Positions 14,748 through 23,389 are shown, numbered from the stretch's first letter. The stretch is 64,000 bases of DNA from Streptomyces calvus (GCF_006782915.1 NZ_VCNP01000005.1:1-64000); one strand, 5' to 3'. Notes: a model not told the origin generated them from the sequence alone. Translations and numbers: made by a program.

Positions 14748-15170
14748 ATGAGCGACATCGTCAACGGACTCGGCCGGGCCACCGCCTACGGCGCACTCGG
14801 ACTGGTCCTGCTCGTCCTCGGCATCGTCCTCGTCGACGTGCTGACCCCGGGGAAGCTCGGCCGGCAGATCTGGGAGGAACGCAACCGCAACGCGTCCGTG
14901 GTACTCAGCTCCTCGCTGCTCGGCATCGGCGGCATCGTGTTCACCTCGATCTGGACGACGTACGAGGACTTCGGCAAGGGGCTGGTCTCCACGGCGACGT
15001 TCGGAGTGCTGGGCCTGGTGATGATGGCCGTGGCGTTCCTCGTGGTGGACCTCATCACGCCGGGGCGGCTCGGGGCGACGCTGGTCGATCCCGAACCGCA
15101 CCCGGCGGTCTGGGTGACGGCGTCCTGCAACCTGGCCGTCTCCGCCGTCATCTCGGCGTCCATCGCCTGA
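14748..15170 (+). CDS. DUF350 family membrane protein
   Basis: A 140-residue integral membrane protein with four predicted helices in two similar halves, as is usual for DUF350 (about 20-35, 55-75, 85-105 and 120-138). The paired DVLTPGKLG and DLITPGRLG loops, one per half, are typical of the family's internal duplication. Family function is unknown. The ATG at 14748 has GGAG about 10 nt upstream. It is convergent with the rhamnosidase gene, with a strong hairpin between them. It could be mistaken for a small multidrug-type protein, but the duplicated TPG loops favour DUF350. Confidence 0.85.
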   Translation: MSDIVNGLGRATAYGALGLVLLVLGIVLVDVLTPGKLGRQIWEERNRNASVVLSSSLLGIGGIVFTSIWTTYEDFGKGLVSTATFGVLGLVMMAVAFLVVDLITPGRLGATLVDPEPHPAVWVTASCNLAVSAVISASIA

Positions 15171-15200
15171 CCGGTCTCCTCACCGGCACGGCGACGACCC

Positions 15201-15239
15201 ACGCCCCGGCCCCCGCGCCACCCGCGGGAGCCGGGGCGT
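15201..15239. terminator. Bidirectional hairpin between DUF350 and GH78 genes
   Basis: A perfect 10-bp GC stem (15201-15210 with 15230-15239) is extended by an inner CCGCG/CGCGG stem. It lies between two convergent genes and has no U-tract, as is common in actinomycetes. It probably serves both genes. Confidence 0.7.
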
Positions 15240-15281
15240 CGCGCGTCCCGGGCCGGGCCCACGGCCCGCACCGGCGACGGT

Positions 15282-18200
15282 TCAGTCCCGGCCGGTGAAC
15301 TCCCATCGCCCGTGCGGCACCCGGTAGACGACGAACTCCGGCTCCGCGCGCAGGAACCGGGCGCCGCGCGGCGCGTCGACGCGGGAGGCGTCGCCGGCCG
15401 GCACATGGACGTCGGCGGCCGAGCCCACGGGGACCTCGACCGTGAGCCGGGTCCGGCCGTCGATCCGCGACCAGGACGCGGCCGCCGGGCCGCGCACCGT
15501 GCGGATCGAGGTGCGCGCCCAGTCCACCCCCGTACGGGCGTCGGGACGCACCACGAAGGTGCGGTAGCCGGCGTCGCCGGGCCGCAGCCCGGCCACGTTC
15601 TCGTACAGCCACTGGACGACGGTGCCCTGGAAGTAGTGGTCGCGGGAACGGGAGTCCAGCGGCCACATCTCCCACATGGTGTCGGCACCGTGCTCGTACC
15701 AGAACCCCCAGCTCGGATACGTCCGTCGGGTGGCCACGGCGTGCGCCACGTCGGGGCGGCCGTGCGCGCACAGCACCCTCAGCAGCACACTGGTGCCCAG
15801 CGCGCCGGTGTTGAGGTGGTTGCCGCGCTCCTCGATGTCCCGCACCAGGCTGTCCAGCACGGTGGCACGGGCGCCCGCGGGCACCAGGCCGAAGGCGAGC
15901 GGCACGGCGTTGGACGTCTGCCGGTATCCCGGGTCCTTGGCCGTCCGGTAGTGGCCCTCCGGGCCGAGGAACGCCGCGTTGAACGCGTCCCGCAGCGTCC
16001 CGGCGGCCTGCCGGTAGCGGTCCGCGGTCTCCTCCTCGCCCAGCAGATCGCCCAGTTCGGCGGTGTGCAGCAGGGCCCGGTGCAGATACGCCGTCGCGGT
16101 GAGCCGGGTGTCCTCGGGCGGGTTGCCGCCGTAGCCCGGCGGCAGGTAGTCGCCGAGCGCCGTGACCGCCAGCCCGTCCCGCAGCCGCGACAGCTCCCAG
16201 TCGAGGTAGCGCACCAGCGGCGCCCAGTGCTCACGGGCGGCGCGCTCGTCGCCGTACACGCGGTACATCTCGCGCACCACGAACGGGTAGACCGTCGTCC
16301 ACTCGGGCGAGGGACCCAGATCGCCGTAGCCCCAGCCGCCGCTCGGCACGATCACCGGCAGCTGCCCCGCCTCCGTCTGACTGTCCGCCAGGTCGCCGAG
16401 CCACTTGGACAGCAGGCGGTGCACCCCGAAGGCGTACGCCATCACGGGCGCCCCGAGCTGCGCGTCGCCGGTCCAGCCGTTCTTCTCGTACATCGGGGTG
16501 TCGGTCGGGATGCCGTGCAGGTTGTTCAGCACGGTGCGGCGCATCGCCTGCTCCAGCCACTCGTAGAACGGCTCCGAGCAGGCGAAGGAACCGACCTCCT
16601 CCACCCCGGTGTGCACCAGCCGGCCGAGCACGTCGTCCGGTTCCGGCCGCCCGGGCAGCCCGCTGACCTGCACATAGCGGAAGCCCTTGTACGAGAACGA
16701 CGGCTCCCACACCTCCTGTCCGCCGCCGGCGCACACGTACTCGTCCGTCTGGAAACGGCCGGGCACATGGCCCGTCTCGGCGTGCACGCTGCCGTCGTCG
16801 TTCAGCTTCTCGCCGTGCACCAGCCGCACGACCGTGCCCTCGGCGGCGTCCCGTACGGTCAGCCGCGTCCAGCCCGCCATGGTGCGGCCCATGTCCACCA
16901 CGTACACGCCGGGCCGCAGTTCGGCGATCTCCCGCGGCCGCACCGTGTCGACGACCTCGATCGGGTCGTGCGGCTGGGCGCGCAGCGTTCCGGCCGGCGC
17001 CGGCTGCACTCCGGCCGGGCGCCACGCGCTGTCGTCGAATCCGGGGCGGGTCCAGCCGGCGGGCACCAGACGGGCGTCGAAGGTCTCGCCGGCGTACAGG
17101 GAGTTGGAGCGGGTCGGGCCCTCGGTGAGCCGCCAGTCGCCGTCCGTGACGACGGTGGTGCGCGACCCGTCGGGGTGGTCGATCTCCAGCTGGGCGAGGA
17201 GCCGGGGCTCGCCGTGCCAGGGCGGGCGGTGCCAGTTCCACACGTTCGGGGTGGTCATGCCGTAGAAGCCGCGGCCGAGGGTGACGCCGAGGGCGTTCTC
17301 GCCGCGTTCCAGCAGGCCGGTCACGTCGTGCACGGCGTACAGCACGGTCTCGTCGTAGTCGGTGAACCCGGGGTCGAGGACCTGCCGTCCGACGCGGCGG
17401 CCGTTGAGGTGCGCCTCGTAGTAGGCGAGTCCGCTGATGTACAGGCGCGCCGCGGAGATCTCCTTGCGCACGGTGAAGGCCCTGCGCAGCAGCGGTGCGG
17501 GCTGCTCCGGCGCGGCGACCGACACCCCCGCACCCCAGGGCCCCTGGCCGTACGGTGCGAGGACGGCGGCCTCTGCCCAGCCGGCGTCGTCGAAGTCCGG
17601 CCGCTGCCAGCCGGTCTGTTCCGTCTCCGCGCTGCGCCACCCGGCGCCGGTGACCAGTTCGTGCTGCCGTCCGTCGGCGGTGTCCACGAGCAGCCGGACC
17701 AGCAGTCCGCCCGGATTGACGGCGGCGCCGCCCCGGTTGGTGGCGACGGCGGCGATGACCACCTCCCCTCCGCCGCCGTCCGGTCGCCCGGCGCGGAGGA
17801 TGGCGGTGACGTCCGCGACCTGCCCGGTGCGCCAGCCGTCCTGCTCCCGCGGTGCGTGCAGCGCGCGTTCCCCGTCCGCGTACAGCGTGAAGTCGTCGTC
17901 CGCGGTGGCGACCAGTACGGCGCGCCGGATTCCGGCCGTCGCCGGCAGTTCCAGCCGTGCCCGGAACCAGCGGCTGCCCTCGGGCGCGTCGGAGGAGGTG
18001 GCGCCCGGCGACCAGATCCAGGAGGCGCCGTCGAGGGACGGTGGCTGCGGCGGTGCGTCGGCGCCGATCCAGCCGGCCCGCCAGTCCTGGTCGGACAACG
18101 TTGTCTCCCACCAGCGGGGCTCGCTCCAGCGGGACGCCCGGCCGTCGCCGTCCCAGACCCGGACGCGCCAGAAGTAGCGGGTGCGAGGGCGCAGGGCAGG

Positions 18201-18551
18201 GCCGTCGTAGGCGACGCCCACCGTCCGGTCCGAGGCGACCTTCCCGGAGTCCCACACCGTCCGCCCGTCCCAGCGGGCCCGGTCCCGGACCACCTGGACC
18301 CGGTAGGCGCTCTGCCGGACACCCTGCCCGGGCGCCGCCAACTCCCAGGACAGCCGCGGGCGTTCGACGTCCGTGCCGAGCAGCGTCTCGGCGTACTCCA
18401 CACGGGTGCGCACGATGCGCAGACCGCTCTCCCCGGGTCCGGACGCGGGCGCGGCATCCGCCGGCGCGGCGGCGGCGAACCCGCCAAGTCCCGCTCCGGC
18501 GGCGGCGGTTCCCCTCAGGAAGGATCTGCGCTTCCAATTTTCGGCCATCAT
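15282..18551 (-). CDS. Tat-exported alpha-L-rhamnosidase (GH78)
   Basis: This 1089-residue extracellular enzyme is expected to remove terminal alpha-L-rhamnose from plant polysaccharides or glycosides. The N-terminus carries a twin-arginine signal (RRSFLRG, then AAAGAGLGGFAAAAPADA, cleavage near residue 33). A fibronectin-like and two beta-sandwich domains (about 40-330 and 340-520) precede the (alpha/alpha)6 catalytic barrel (about 600-960) and a C-terminal beta domain. The DTPMYEKNGWTGDAQ segment is the conserved GH78 motif with the catalytic acid. An ATG pair opens the gene; the first is used because GAGGGA lies about 6 nt before it. A perfect 12-bp LacI-type palindrome lies 33 nt upstream, so control by a sugar-responsive LacI-family repressor is likely; none is encoded next door. 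Confidence 0.93.
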   Translation of the reverse strand: MMAENWKRRSFLRGTAAAGAGLGGFAAAAPADAAPASGPGESGLRIVRTRVEYAETLLGTDVERPRLSWELAAPGQGVRQSAYRVQVVRDRARWDGRTVWDSGKVASDRTVGVAYDGPALRPRTRYFWRVRVWDGDGRASRWSEPRWWETTLSDQDWRAGWIGADAPPQPPSLDGASWIWSPGATSSDAPEGSRWFRARLELPATAGIRRAVLVATADDDFTLYADGERALHAPREQDGWRTGQVADVTAILRAGRPDGGGGEVVIAAVATNRGGAAVNPGGLLVRLLVDTADGRQHELVTGAGWRSAETEQTGWQRPDFDDAGWAEAAVLAPYGQGPWGAGVSVAAPEQPAPLLRRAFTVRKEISAARLYISGLAYYEAHLNGRRVGRQVLDPGFTDYDETVLYAVHDVTGLLERGENALGVTLGRGFYGMTTPNVWNWHRPPWHGEPRLLAQLEIDHPDGSRTTVVTDGDWRLTEGPTRSNSLYAGETFDARLVPAGWTRPGFDDSAWRPAGVQPAPAGTLRAQPHDPIEVVDTVRPREIAELRPGVYVVDMGRTMAGWTRLTVRDAAEGTVVRLVHGEKLNDDGSVHAETGHVPGRFQTDEYVCAGGGQEVWEPSFSYKGFRYVQVSGLPGRPEPDDVLGRLVHTGVEEVGSFACSEPFYEWLEQAMRRTVLNNLHGIPTDTPMYEKNGWTGDAQLGAPVMAYAFGVHRLLSKWLGDLADSQTEAGQLPVIVPSGGWGYGDLGPSPEWTTVYPFVVREMYRVYGDERAAREHWAPLVRYLDWELSRLRDGLAVTALGDYLPPGYGGNPPEDTRLTATAYLHRALLHTAELGDLLGEEETADRYRQAAGTLRDAFNAAFLGPEGHYRTAKDPGYRQTSNAVPLAFGLVPAGARATVLDSLVRDIEERGNHLNTGALGTSVLLRVLCAHGRPDVAHAVATRRTYPSWGFWYEHGADTMWEMWPLDSRSRDHYFQGTVVQWLYENVAGLRPGDAGYRTFVVRPDARTGVDWARTSIRTVRGPAAASWSRIDGRTRLTVEVPVGSAADVHVPAGDASRVDAPRGARFLRAEPEFVVYRVPHGRWEFTGRD

Positions 18552-18583
18552 GTGCGTCCCTCACTCGTCTCGATCACGACGGT

Positions 18584-18595
18584 TGAAACGTTTCA
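18584..18595. promoter_or_regulatory. LacI-family operator-like palindrome upstream of GH78 gene
   Basis: TGAAACGTTTCA is a perfect 12-bp palindrome with the central CG typical of LacI/CcpA-type operators. It is centred 38 nt upstream of the rhamnosidase start, where bound repressor would block the promoter or early transcription. Confidence 0.7.
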
Positions 18596-18803
18596 TTGGC
18601 GCTCTTCAGCGATCCTATGGACGCCGCGCGAGGCGCTACAAGGGGTGTGACGGTGGGATATCGGAAAGGAAACCGGTGCGGGAATGGCGTGTACTGCTCC
18701 CGCGTTGTCGGTGGGAGGCTGCACAATGATCTTAAAAGGAGATCAACTCCGGCGCCGAGCTGGGTAGACGGTCTCGTATCCCGGCACCGGAAAGGTCATG
18801 CAG

Positions 18804-19295
18804 ATGCTCTTCACCGTCAACCGCACCAACACCGTCGCCGTCCTGCCGACCGCGCGCCGCGGACGCCCGGTGACGACCGAGTTCCCGGCCGACCGCTCCC
18901 GGCCACGCCCGCCGGGCCCGGGCGGCACCCACGCCGAGGTGCTGCGCGTCATATCCGACCCCCGCAGTCCCACGTACGTCACCGTGTACGCGGACGGCCG
19001 CCGCAGATACAGCTACTGGCGCCCGCTGGACTCCACCACCGGCACCGGCGGCTGCTACGCCGCGCTGCCGACCGCCGCCTGCGACGAGCTGCACGCGGCC
19101 GGGCGCATCACGCTGGGTGAGCCGGTGGTCGACCCGAACCGGACGACGTACCGCGTCCGCCCGGCCGCCCGTGCCCAGTCGGCGCCCCGCGCCCAGTCGG
19201 CCCCGCTCGCCGCGCCGGCCCAGGGGACCGCTCCGGCCGCACGCACCCGGCCCGAGCCGGTGAGCCCGGCGCGGCAACGCGCGCGCGTGGCCTGA
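18804..19295 (+). CDS. Conserved hypothetical protein with Pro/Ala-rich tail
   Basis: I do not recognise a functional family. The roughly 163-residue protein is cytoplasmic, with no signal peptide or membrane helix. A compact N-terminal domain of about 115 residues has several Tyr and Arg residues (TYVTVYADGRRRYSYWRPL) and one Cys pair (GCY, ACDE). A disordered Ala/Pro/Arg/Gln-rich tail of about 45 residues repeats the AQSAP motif. I prefer the ATG at 18804 because GGAAAGG lies 8 nt before it; the ATG at 18798 is only 2 nt from that site. It stands alone between the divergent rhamnosidase and the esterase gene. Confidence 0.65.
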   Translation: MLFTVNRTNTVAVLPTARRGRPVTTEFPADRSRPRPPGPGGTHAEVLRVISDPRSPTYVTVYADGRRRYSYWRPLDSTTGTGGCYAALPTAACDELHAAGRITLGEPVVDPNRTTYRVRPAARAQSAPRAQSAPLAAPAQGTAPAARTRPEPVSPARQRARVA

Positions 19296-19514
19296 CCGGA
19301 TTCGCACCCCGATCCCGCCTGCGAGCCGGAACGCGTCACCGCACGCTCGAAAGTTTCGGCTCCATCCCCCGTCCCCACGTGGGGTTTCGGCACCCATGAC
19401 TTCCAAGTCCGGGCAGATCATGGGTGGTTTCGGGTTTTCGACAGGGGACCGAAAGCGCCAACCTCAGGCGCACGCGTCCTTGTTGTTGTCATGTTCCTGA
19501 TGCCATTCCTAGCC

Positions 19515-19528
19515 TGGGAGCGCTCCGA
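19515..19528. promoter_or_regulatory. CebR-like box upstream of CE15-CBM2 gene
   Basis: TGGGAGCGCTCCGA differs at one position from TGGGAGCGCTCCCA, the known binding site of the cellobiose-responsive repressor CebR in Streptomyces. It ends 17 nt before the esterase start codon, a position suited to repression. The cellulose-binding module in the gene product fits. Confidence 0.8.
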
Positions 19529-19545
19529 CCCCTCTGGAGGTACTG

Positions 19546-21213
19546 ATGCGCTTCCGACACCGGGCCCGGGCCTGGGCAGCGGCGGTCCTCGCGCTCGCCG
19601 CCGTCCCGCTCGCCGCCGCCCAACTGCCCCACGCCGGCCCGTCCGACACCCTCGTCCCCGCGGCCGAGGCGGGGCCCGGCGTGGAGGACGACGGCGCCGA
19701 CTGCGCCGTGGCCGACACCGGCTCCCCGGCATCCGAATCCCGGCTCCCCGACCCCTTCAGGAAGCTGGACGGCACGCGGATCTCCACCGCCGCCGACTGG
19801 CGCTGCCGCCGGGCGGAGATCCGGGAGCTGGCGGAGCGGCACGTCTACGGGCAGAAGCCGGCCAGGCCCGACAGCGTCACGGGCTCCGTGTCGCGCACCG
19901 GCATCACGGTGCGGGTGACGCACCAGGGACGGAGCGCGAGCTTTTCCGCGGGCCTCGAACTGCCCGCCGGCACCGGGCCGTTCCCGGCCGTGGTGGTGTT
20001 GGGCGGGATGGGAGCGGACACCGCCACCATCAAGAACTCCGGCGCGGCCGTCATCTCCCTCGACCCCTACGCGCTGGGGAAGGAGGGCGCGCCGCGCGGC
20101 ACCAAGCAGGGCGCGTTCTACAGCCTCTACGGTTCCTCCAGCAGCACCGGTCTGCTCATGGCCTGGTCCTGGGGGGTGAGCCGGGTCATCGACGTCATCG
20201 AACAGTCCGACGGCGGTGTGCTCCGGGCGGACGCCACCGGGGTCACCGGATGCTCGCGGTTCGGCAAGGGCGCGTTCGTGGCCGGCGCGTTCGACCAGCG
20301 CATCGCGCTGACCATGCCGATCGAGTCGGGCAGCGGCGGAACCGGCATCTTCCGCGGGATCCCCGGCGAGAGCGGTGCCCAGCCGCTGAGCAGCGCCTAC
20401 TCCGAACAGCCGTGGCTGGGCGACGCGTTCGGCTCCTTCACCGGCAATCCCGCCGCGCTGCCCGTGGACACCCACGAGATCGTCGGCATGGTCGCCCCGC
20501 GCGGGCTGTTGGTCATGGAGAACCCGCACATCGACTGGCTGGGCGCCCGCTCGGGCAGCGTGGCCGCACTGGGCGGGGCGGAGGTGTACAAGGCGCTCGG
20601 CGCGGGCGGGAACATCAGCTACTGGTCCGACGTACGGGACGGCACGCACTGCGCGGCCCGCCCGGAATGGCGGACGCCGTTGCAGCAGAACATCCAGAAG
20701 TTCCTGCTGCGGTCCGGCGGTTCGTCCGGGGTGTTCCGGGTCTCACCGGCCAAGTCCGGTGACCTGTCGGCCTGGAGGGACTGGCAGACCCCGGACCTCA
20801 CCGGCACCGGCACGACCACGGGTGGCACCGGTGGCTCCACGGGTGGCACCGGTGGCTCCACGGGCGGGGACAGCGGTGGTGCGACGGGCGGCGGTCCCGG
20901 CACGCCGGGCGACGGATGCACGGCCTCCTACCGCACGGTCAACAGCTGGTCCGGCGGTCTCCAGGGCGAGGTGACCGTGCGCAACGACGGCACCGGCGCC
21001 CTGGACGGCTGGTCGGTCGGCATGACGCTCGCGGCGGGCCAGTCCCTCGGCAGCGTCTGGAACGGCGTGGCGACCGGGACCGGCCAGACGGTTACGGTGC
21101 GCAACGCGTCGTGGAACGGTGCCGTGCCACCGGGCGCCTCGGCGTCCTTCGGCTTCACGGTCACCGGCGGTTCCCCGACGGCACCGCACACCTTCACCTG
21201 CACCGGATCCTGA
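19546..21213 (+). CDS. Secreted CE15 glucuronoyl esterase with C-terminal CBM2
   Basis: The enzyme is predicted to cleave ester bonds between 4-O-methyl-glucuronic acid of xylan and lignin alcohols, outside the cell. A Sec signal peptide covers about residues 1-25. The alpha/beta hydrolase domain (about 70-405) contains the CE15 signature GCSRFGKGA with nucleophile Ser237, an acidic residue in PIESGSGG and a candidate catalytic His in THCAA. A Gly/Thr/Ser linker (about 420-450) joins a CBM2 cellulose-binding module (about 455-555, conserved Trp residues, Cys at both ends). The ATG at 19546 has GGAGG 5 nt upstream, and a near-perfect CebR box lies just before it, so induction by cello-oligosaccharides is expected. 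A bidirectional hairpin follows the stop. Confidence 0.92.
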   Translation: MRFRHRARAWAAAVLALAAVPLAAAQLPHAGPSDTLVPAAEAGPGVEDDGADCAVADTGSPASESRLPDPFRKLDGTRISTAADWRCRRAEIRELAERHVYGQKPARPDSVTGSVSRTGITVRVTHQGRSASFSAGLELPAGTGPFPAVVVLGGMGADTATIKNSGAAVISLDPYALGKEGAPRGTKQGAFYSLYGSSSSTGLLMAWSWGVSRVIDVIEQSDGGVLRADATGVTGCSRFGKGAFVAGAFDQRIALTMPIESGSGGTGIFRGIPGESGAQPLSSAYSEQPWLGDAFGSFTGNPAALPVDTHEIVGMVAPRGLLVMENPHIDWLGARSGSVAALGGAEVYKALGAGGNISYWSDVRDGTHCAARPEWRTPLQQNIQKFLLRSGGSSGVFRVSPAKSGDLSAWRDWQTPDLTGTGTTTGGTGGSTGGTGGSTGGDSGGATGGGPGTPGDGCTASYRTVNSWSGGLQGEVTVRNDGTGALDGWSVGMTLAAGQSLGSVWNGVATGTGQTVTVRNASWNGAVPPGASASFGFTVTGGSPTAPHTFTCTGS

Positions 21214-21229
21214 ACCCGTCGGCCGGGCG

Positions 21230-21260
21230 GCCGCGCCCGGGCACACGCACCGGGCGCGGC
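21230..21260. terminator. Bidirectional hairpin between CE15 and protease genes
   Basis: An 11-bp perfect stem (21230-21240 with 21250-21260) with a 9-nt loop sits between two convergent stop codons. The stem can extend imperfectly on both sides with more G and C. There is no U-tract. Confidence 0.7.
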
Positions 21261-21286
21261 GGCCGGAAGCCGCCGTGGACCGCCGC

Positions 21287-22159
21287 CTACGGCAGGTCGA
21301 CGAACGGGGACAGGAAGGAGCGCGCCCCCGGAGTGTCCAGCCGGTAGGTGACGTTCGTGGCGTAGCAGGGGCTGTCGCCGGTGATGGTCGTCGCCGCGAG
21401 GACCCTGCGGCCGTCCAGGACGGCGAAGTTGGGGCCGCCGGAGTCGCCGTAGCAGGCCCCGCCGTTGCCCTGCGGAGCGGTCATCGCGAGGCGCACCCAG
21501 GCGTCGTTGAGGGCGTCGAAGGTCACCGGCGCCTTCATGCGGACGCCACCGCCCGGGTGGGTCTGGCCGCCGGGGCCGTTCACGGCCTCCTGGGTGCCGT
21601 ATCCGGCCACGACCCAGTCGGCGGAGTCGAGCTGCCGCGTCCCGAGCTCGCCGAGCAGGCCGGCGGTCGGCAGGGTGGCGGGGGTGAAGGACCAGCGGGA
21701 GGCCATCTTCCGCGCGGGCACTTCGACGACGGCGATGTCGTGGGTGTCGGCGGCGGGGCCCGGGTAGCCGGGGTGGCTGTGGGCGGTGCCCTCGACGGCG
21801 ACGGCGCGTGCCTGGGCTGCGGGGTCGCCGGGGTACTTCTTCGCGGCGGCGTCCAGTCCGGCCTGCACGTCCTGGTCGAGCGAGACGTGGAAACGCACGT
21901 TGTCCGGCCAGTCGGTGGTGCAGTGGGCCGCCGTGAGGAAGGTGTCCGCGTCGATCATGGTGCCGGAGCAGACCCAGTCGACCCGGTCCGGGGTCGCCGG
22001 ATCCCCGTCGTTGTCCCAGGTGGCCACGAGGGCGCCGACCTCGGTGCGTTCCGGGGCGGGTGTCGCGTTGTAGGAGTTGATCGCCGACGAGTGGGTCGCG
22101 ACGGCGAGGACGGTGGCGCAGGCCGCGGCGGCGACGGCGGTGGCGCGTATGGCGGTCAA
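21287..22159 (-). CDS. Secreted trypsin-like serine protease (S1 family)
   Basis: A predicted extracellular endopeptidase of 290 residues. The signal peptide is MTAIRATAVAAAACATVLAV with cleavage near HSSA. The catalytic triad is visible as His in TAAHC, Asp in HDIAVVEV and Ser in GDSGGP. Cys residues flanking the His and Ser motifs fit the usual S1 disulfides. I chose the TTG at 22159 because AAAGGGG lies 6 nt upstream and it places the signal peptide correctly; an ATG further upstream adds an unlikely hydrophilic extension and lacks a ribosome-binding site. No propeptide is obvious. The S1 pocket residue cannot be assigned confidently by eye. Confidence 0.9.
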   Translation of the reverse strand: MTAIRATAVAAAACATVLAVATHSSAINSYNATPAPERTEVGALVATWDNDGDPATPDRVDWVCSGTMIDADTFLTAAHCTTDWPDNVRFHVSLDQDVQAGLDAAAKKYPGDPAAQARAVAVEGTAHSHPGYPGPAADTHDIAVVEVPARKMASRWSFTPATLPTAGLLGELGTRQLDSADWVVAGYGTQEAVNGPGGQTHPGGGVRMKAPVTFDALNDAWVRLAMTAPQGNGGACYGDSGGPNFAVLDGRRVLAATTITGDSPCYATNVTYRLDTPGARSFLSPFVDLP

Positions 22160-22360
22160 GAAGAACCCCTTTGCTGGGTGTGGGTGGGGCGTTCCTCCTG
22201 TGGGGGTGAGGTGCATTGAAGCGTGTGTGATCGGCTGCGGCAAGGCCGGCCGGACCGGGCGTGGGCGGAGGCGGCGGGTCCGGGAGGCCGCAGTGGCGCG
22301 CACGCCCGCGTTTGCACGGCTGCTCGTACCCGCGCGTGTGCGTGTGCGCCGCTTCCCGTC

Positions 22361-22561
22361 GACACCACTCACTCGCCCGACGCGTACCTCTGCATCCCGC
22401 GGAACACCGCCGTGAACCTCGGCAACTACGCCCACCCCAACGGCACCACCTGGGCGAACGACGTCGACACCATCAAGATCCGGGGCGATCCCGACAACGG
22501 GCGGTGCAGTGGCACCTACCAGGTGCGGCAGGGCACCGTCCCCGACGGCTGGCGTCCCTGA
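22361..22561 (+). pseudogene. 3' remnant of a small secreted-type protein gene
   Basis: About 66 codons have strong coding character (near-uniform GC third positions) and end at a TGA. They include YLCIPRNTAVNLGNY and GRCSGTYQVRQG, with two Cys residues. Upstream, the same frame turns into Arg/Ala-rich noise with no signal peptide, start or ribosome-binding site. I read this as the surviving C-terminal end of a truncated gene. I do not recognise the family. A short direct duplication overlaps its stop codon. Confidence 0.5.
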
Positions 22562-22595
22562 CCCGCACGGCCGTCCCCGACGGCTGGCGTCCCTG
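22536..22595. repeat. 25-bp direct duplication with 35-bp period
   Basis: A 25-bp segment at 22536-22560 recurs exactly at 22571-22595. A shorter partial third copy begins near 22604. The first copy is the end of the gene remnant, so local duplication extended beyond it. Confidence 0.8.
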
Positions 22596-22700
22596 CCCCA
22601 CGGCCGTCCCCGGGCGTCTCGGGCCCAGGGGCGGCCGTTCGCGCCGCACCGGAACGCCCGCGTGCGTGAAGGACACCGACGGTCGCTCCCGGAGGTCCTC

Positions 22701-23075
22701 CTAGGGCCGGTCGTTCGGCTCGTCCCGGTGTCCGTCGGCGACCGGGTCGTGGCCCCAGTTCATGAGGGAGTGGCGCCAGCGGGTGTCGCGTACGTCGCCG
22801 GACGGGCGCTGGGCGAGGTGGCGGCGGATATAGCCGACGACCTTGCGCATGTGGGCGTAGTCGTCGTCGGAGAGGTCCGCGCGCCGGGTGCGGAGGATGC
22901 CGACGATGCGGCGGCCGGACGCGTGGCCGGTCGACTCGCCGCCGTCGGGGTGCTGGCCGGCGCTTTCGGACTCCGGCGTCTGGAGCCACTGCTGGAGTTC
23001 GGCCGGCTTCATGTTCACCAGTTCCTGGAACTCCTTCCAGGTCTCGTCCTCGCGTTCGCGGTCCACGGCGCTCAC
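22701..23075 (-). CDS. DUF3140 family protein
   Basis: A 124-residue hydrophilic, mostly helical cytoplasmic protein of the DUF3140 family; no biochemical function is known. Conserved features include the N-terminal TWKEFQELVNMKPAEL helix, the GRRIVGILRT segment and the DVRDTRWRHSLMNWGHDP tail. The GTG start at 23075 overlaps the stop of the DUF2945 gene as GTGA, so the two are almost certainly translationally coupled. In other actinomycetes these two families are often neighbours, which supports a shared role; I cannot say what it is. Confidence 0.88.
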   Translation of the reverse strand: MSAVDREREDETWKEFQELVNMKPAELQQWLQTPESESAGQHPDGGESTGHASGRRIVGILRTRRADLSDDDYAHMRKVVGYIRRHLAQRPSGDVRDTRWRHSLMNWGHDPVADGHRDEPNDRP

Positions 23076-23305
23076 TTCTTCTTCCGCTCGAGCGCGGAGG
23101 GCTTGTGGACCGCGGACCTGCCGGAGCTGTCGCTGCGCACCTCGTACTGCGGCTCCTCCGGCGAGGCGGCGACCGTGCGTCCGGCCGCCTCGGTGCGCTC
23201 GGTGATCTTCTTCTCGACCTTGCCCGTCGTCTCGCTGCCGTGGCTGCTCCACGCGACCTCGTCGCCCTTGCGGAAGTCCTTGCCGCGGCGTTTTCCCTTG
23301 CTCAT
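23072..23305 (-). CDS. DUF2945 (TUDOR-like) small protein
   Basis: A 77-residue basic protein of the DUF2945 family, described as a TUDOR-like domain in hypervirulence-associated proteins. The N-terminus is Lys/Arg-rich (MSKGKRRGKDFRKGDEV). The small beta-barrel core follows (AWSSHGSETTGKVEKKI, QYEVRSDSSGRSAVHK). The C-terminus is ERKKK. The ATG at 23305 has GGAGGAGG at good spacing. The last stop overlaps the DUF3140 start. The basic character suggests nucleic-acid contact, which is inference only. Confidence 0.88.
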   Translation of the reverse strand: MSKGKRRGKDFRKGDEVAWSSHGSETTGKVEKKITERTEAAGRTVAASPEEPQYEVRSDSSGRSAVHKPSALERKKK

Positions 23306-23389
23306 CCCAGGCACCTCCTCCGGTCCGCGATCGGCTCGCTTCCACCCTCGCGGGTGGGCGGCCGATGCGCATCCCGGGGGCGAAGGACG

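Noticed and set aside
22160..22216. ATG upstream of the serine protease as the true start
   Set aside because: It lacks a ribosome-binding site and adds a hydrophilic His/Pro-rich segment before the signal peptide. The TTG at 22159 has AAAGGGG at good spacing.
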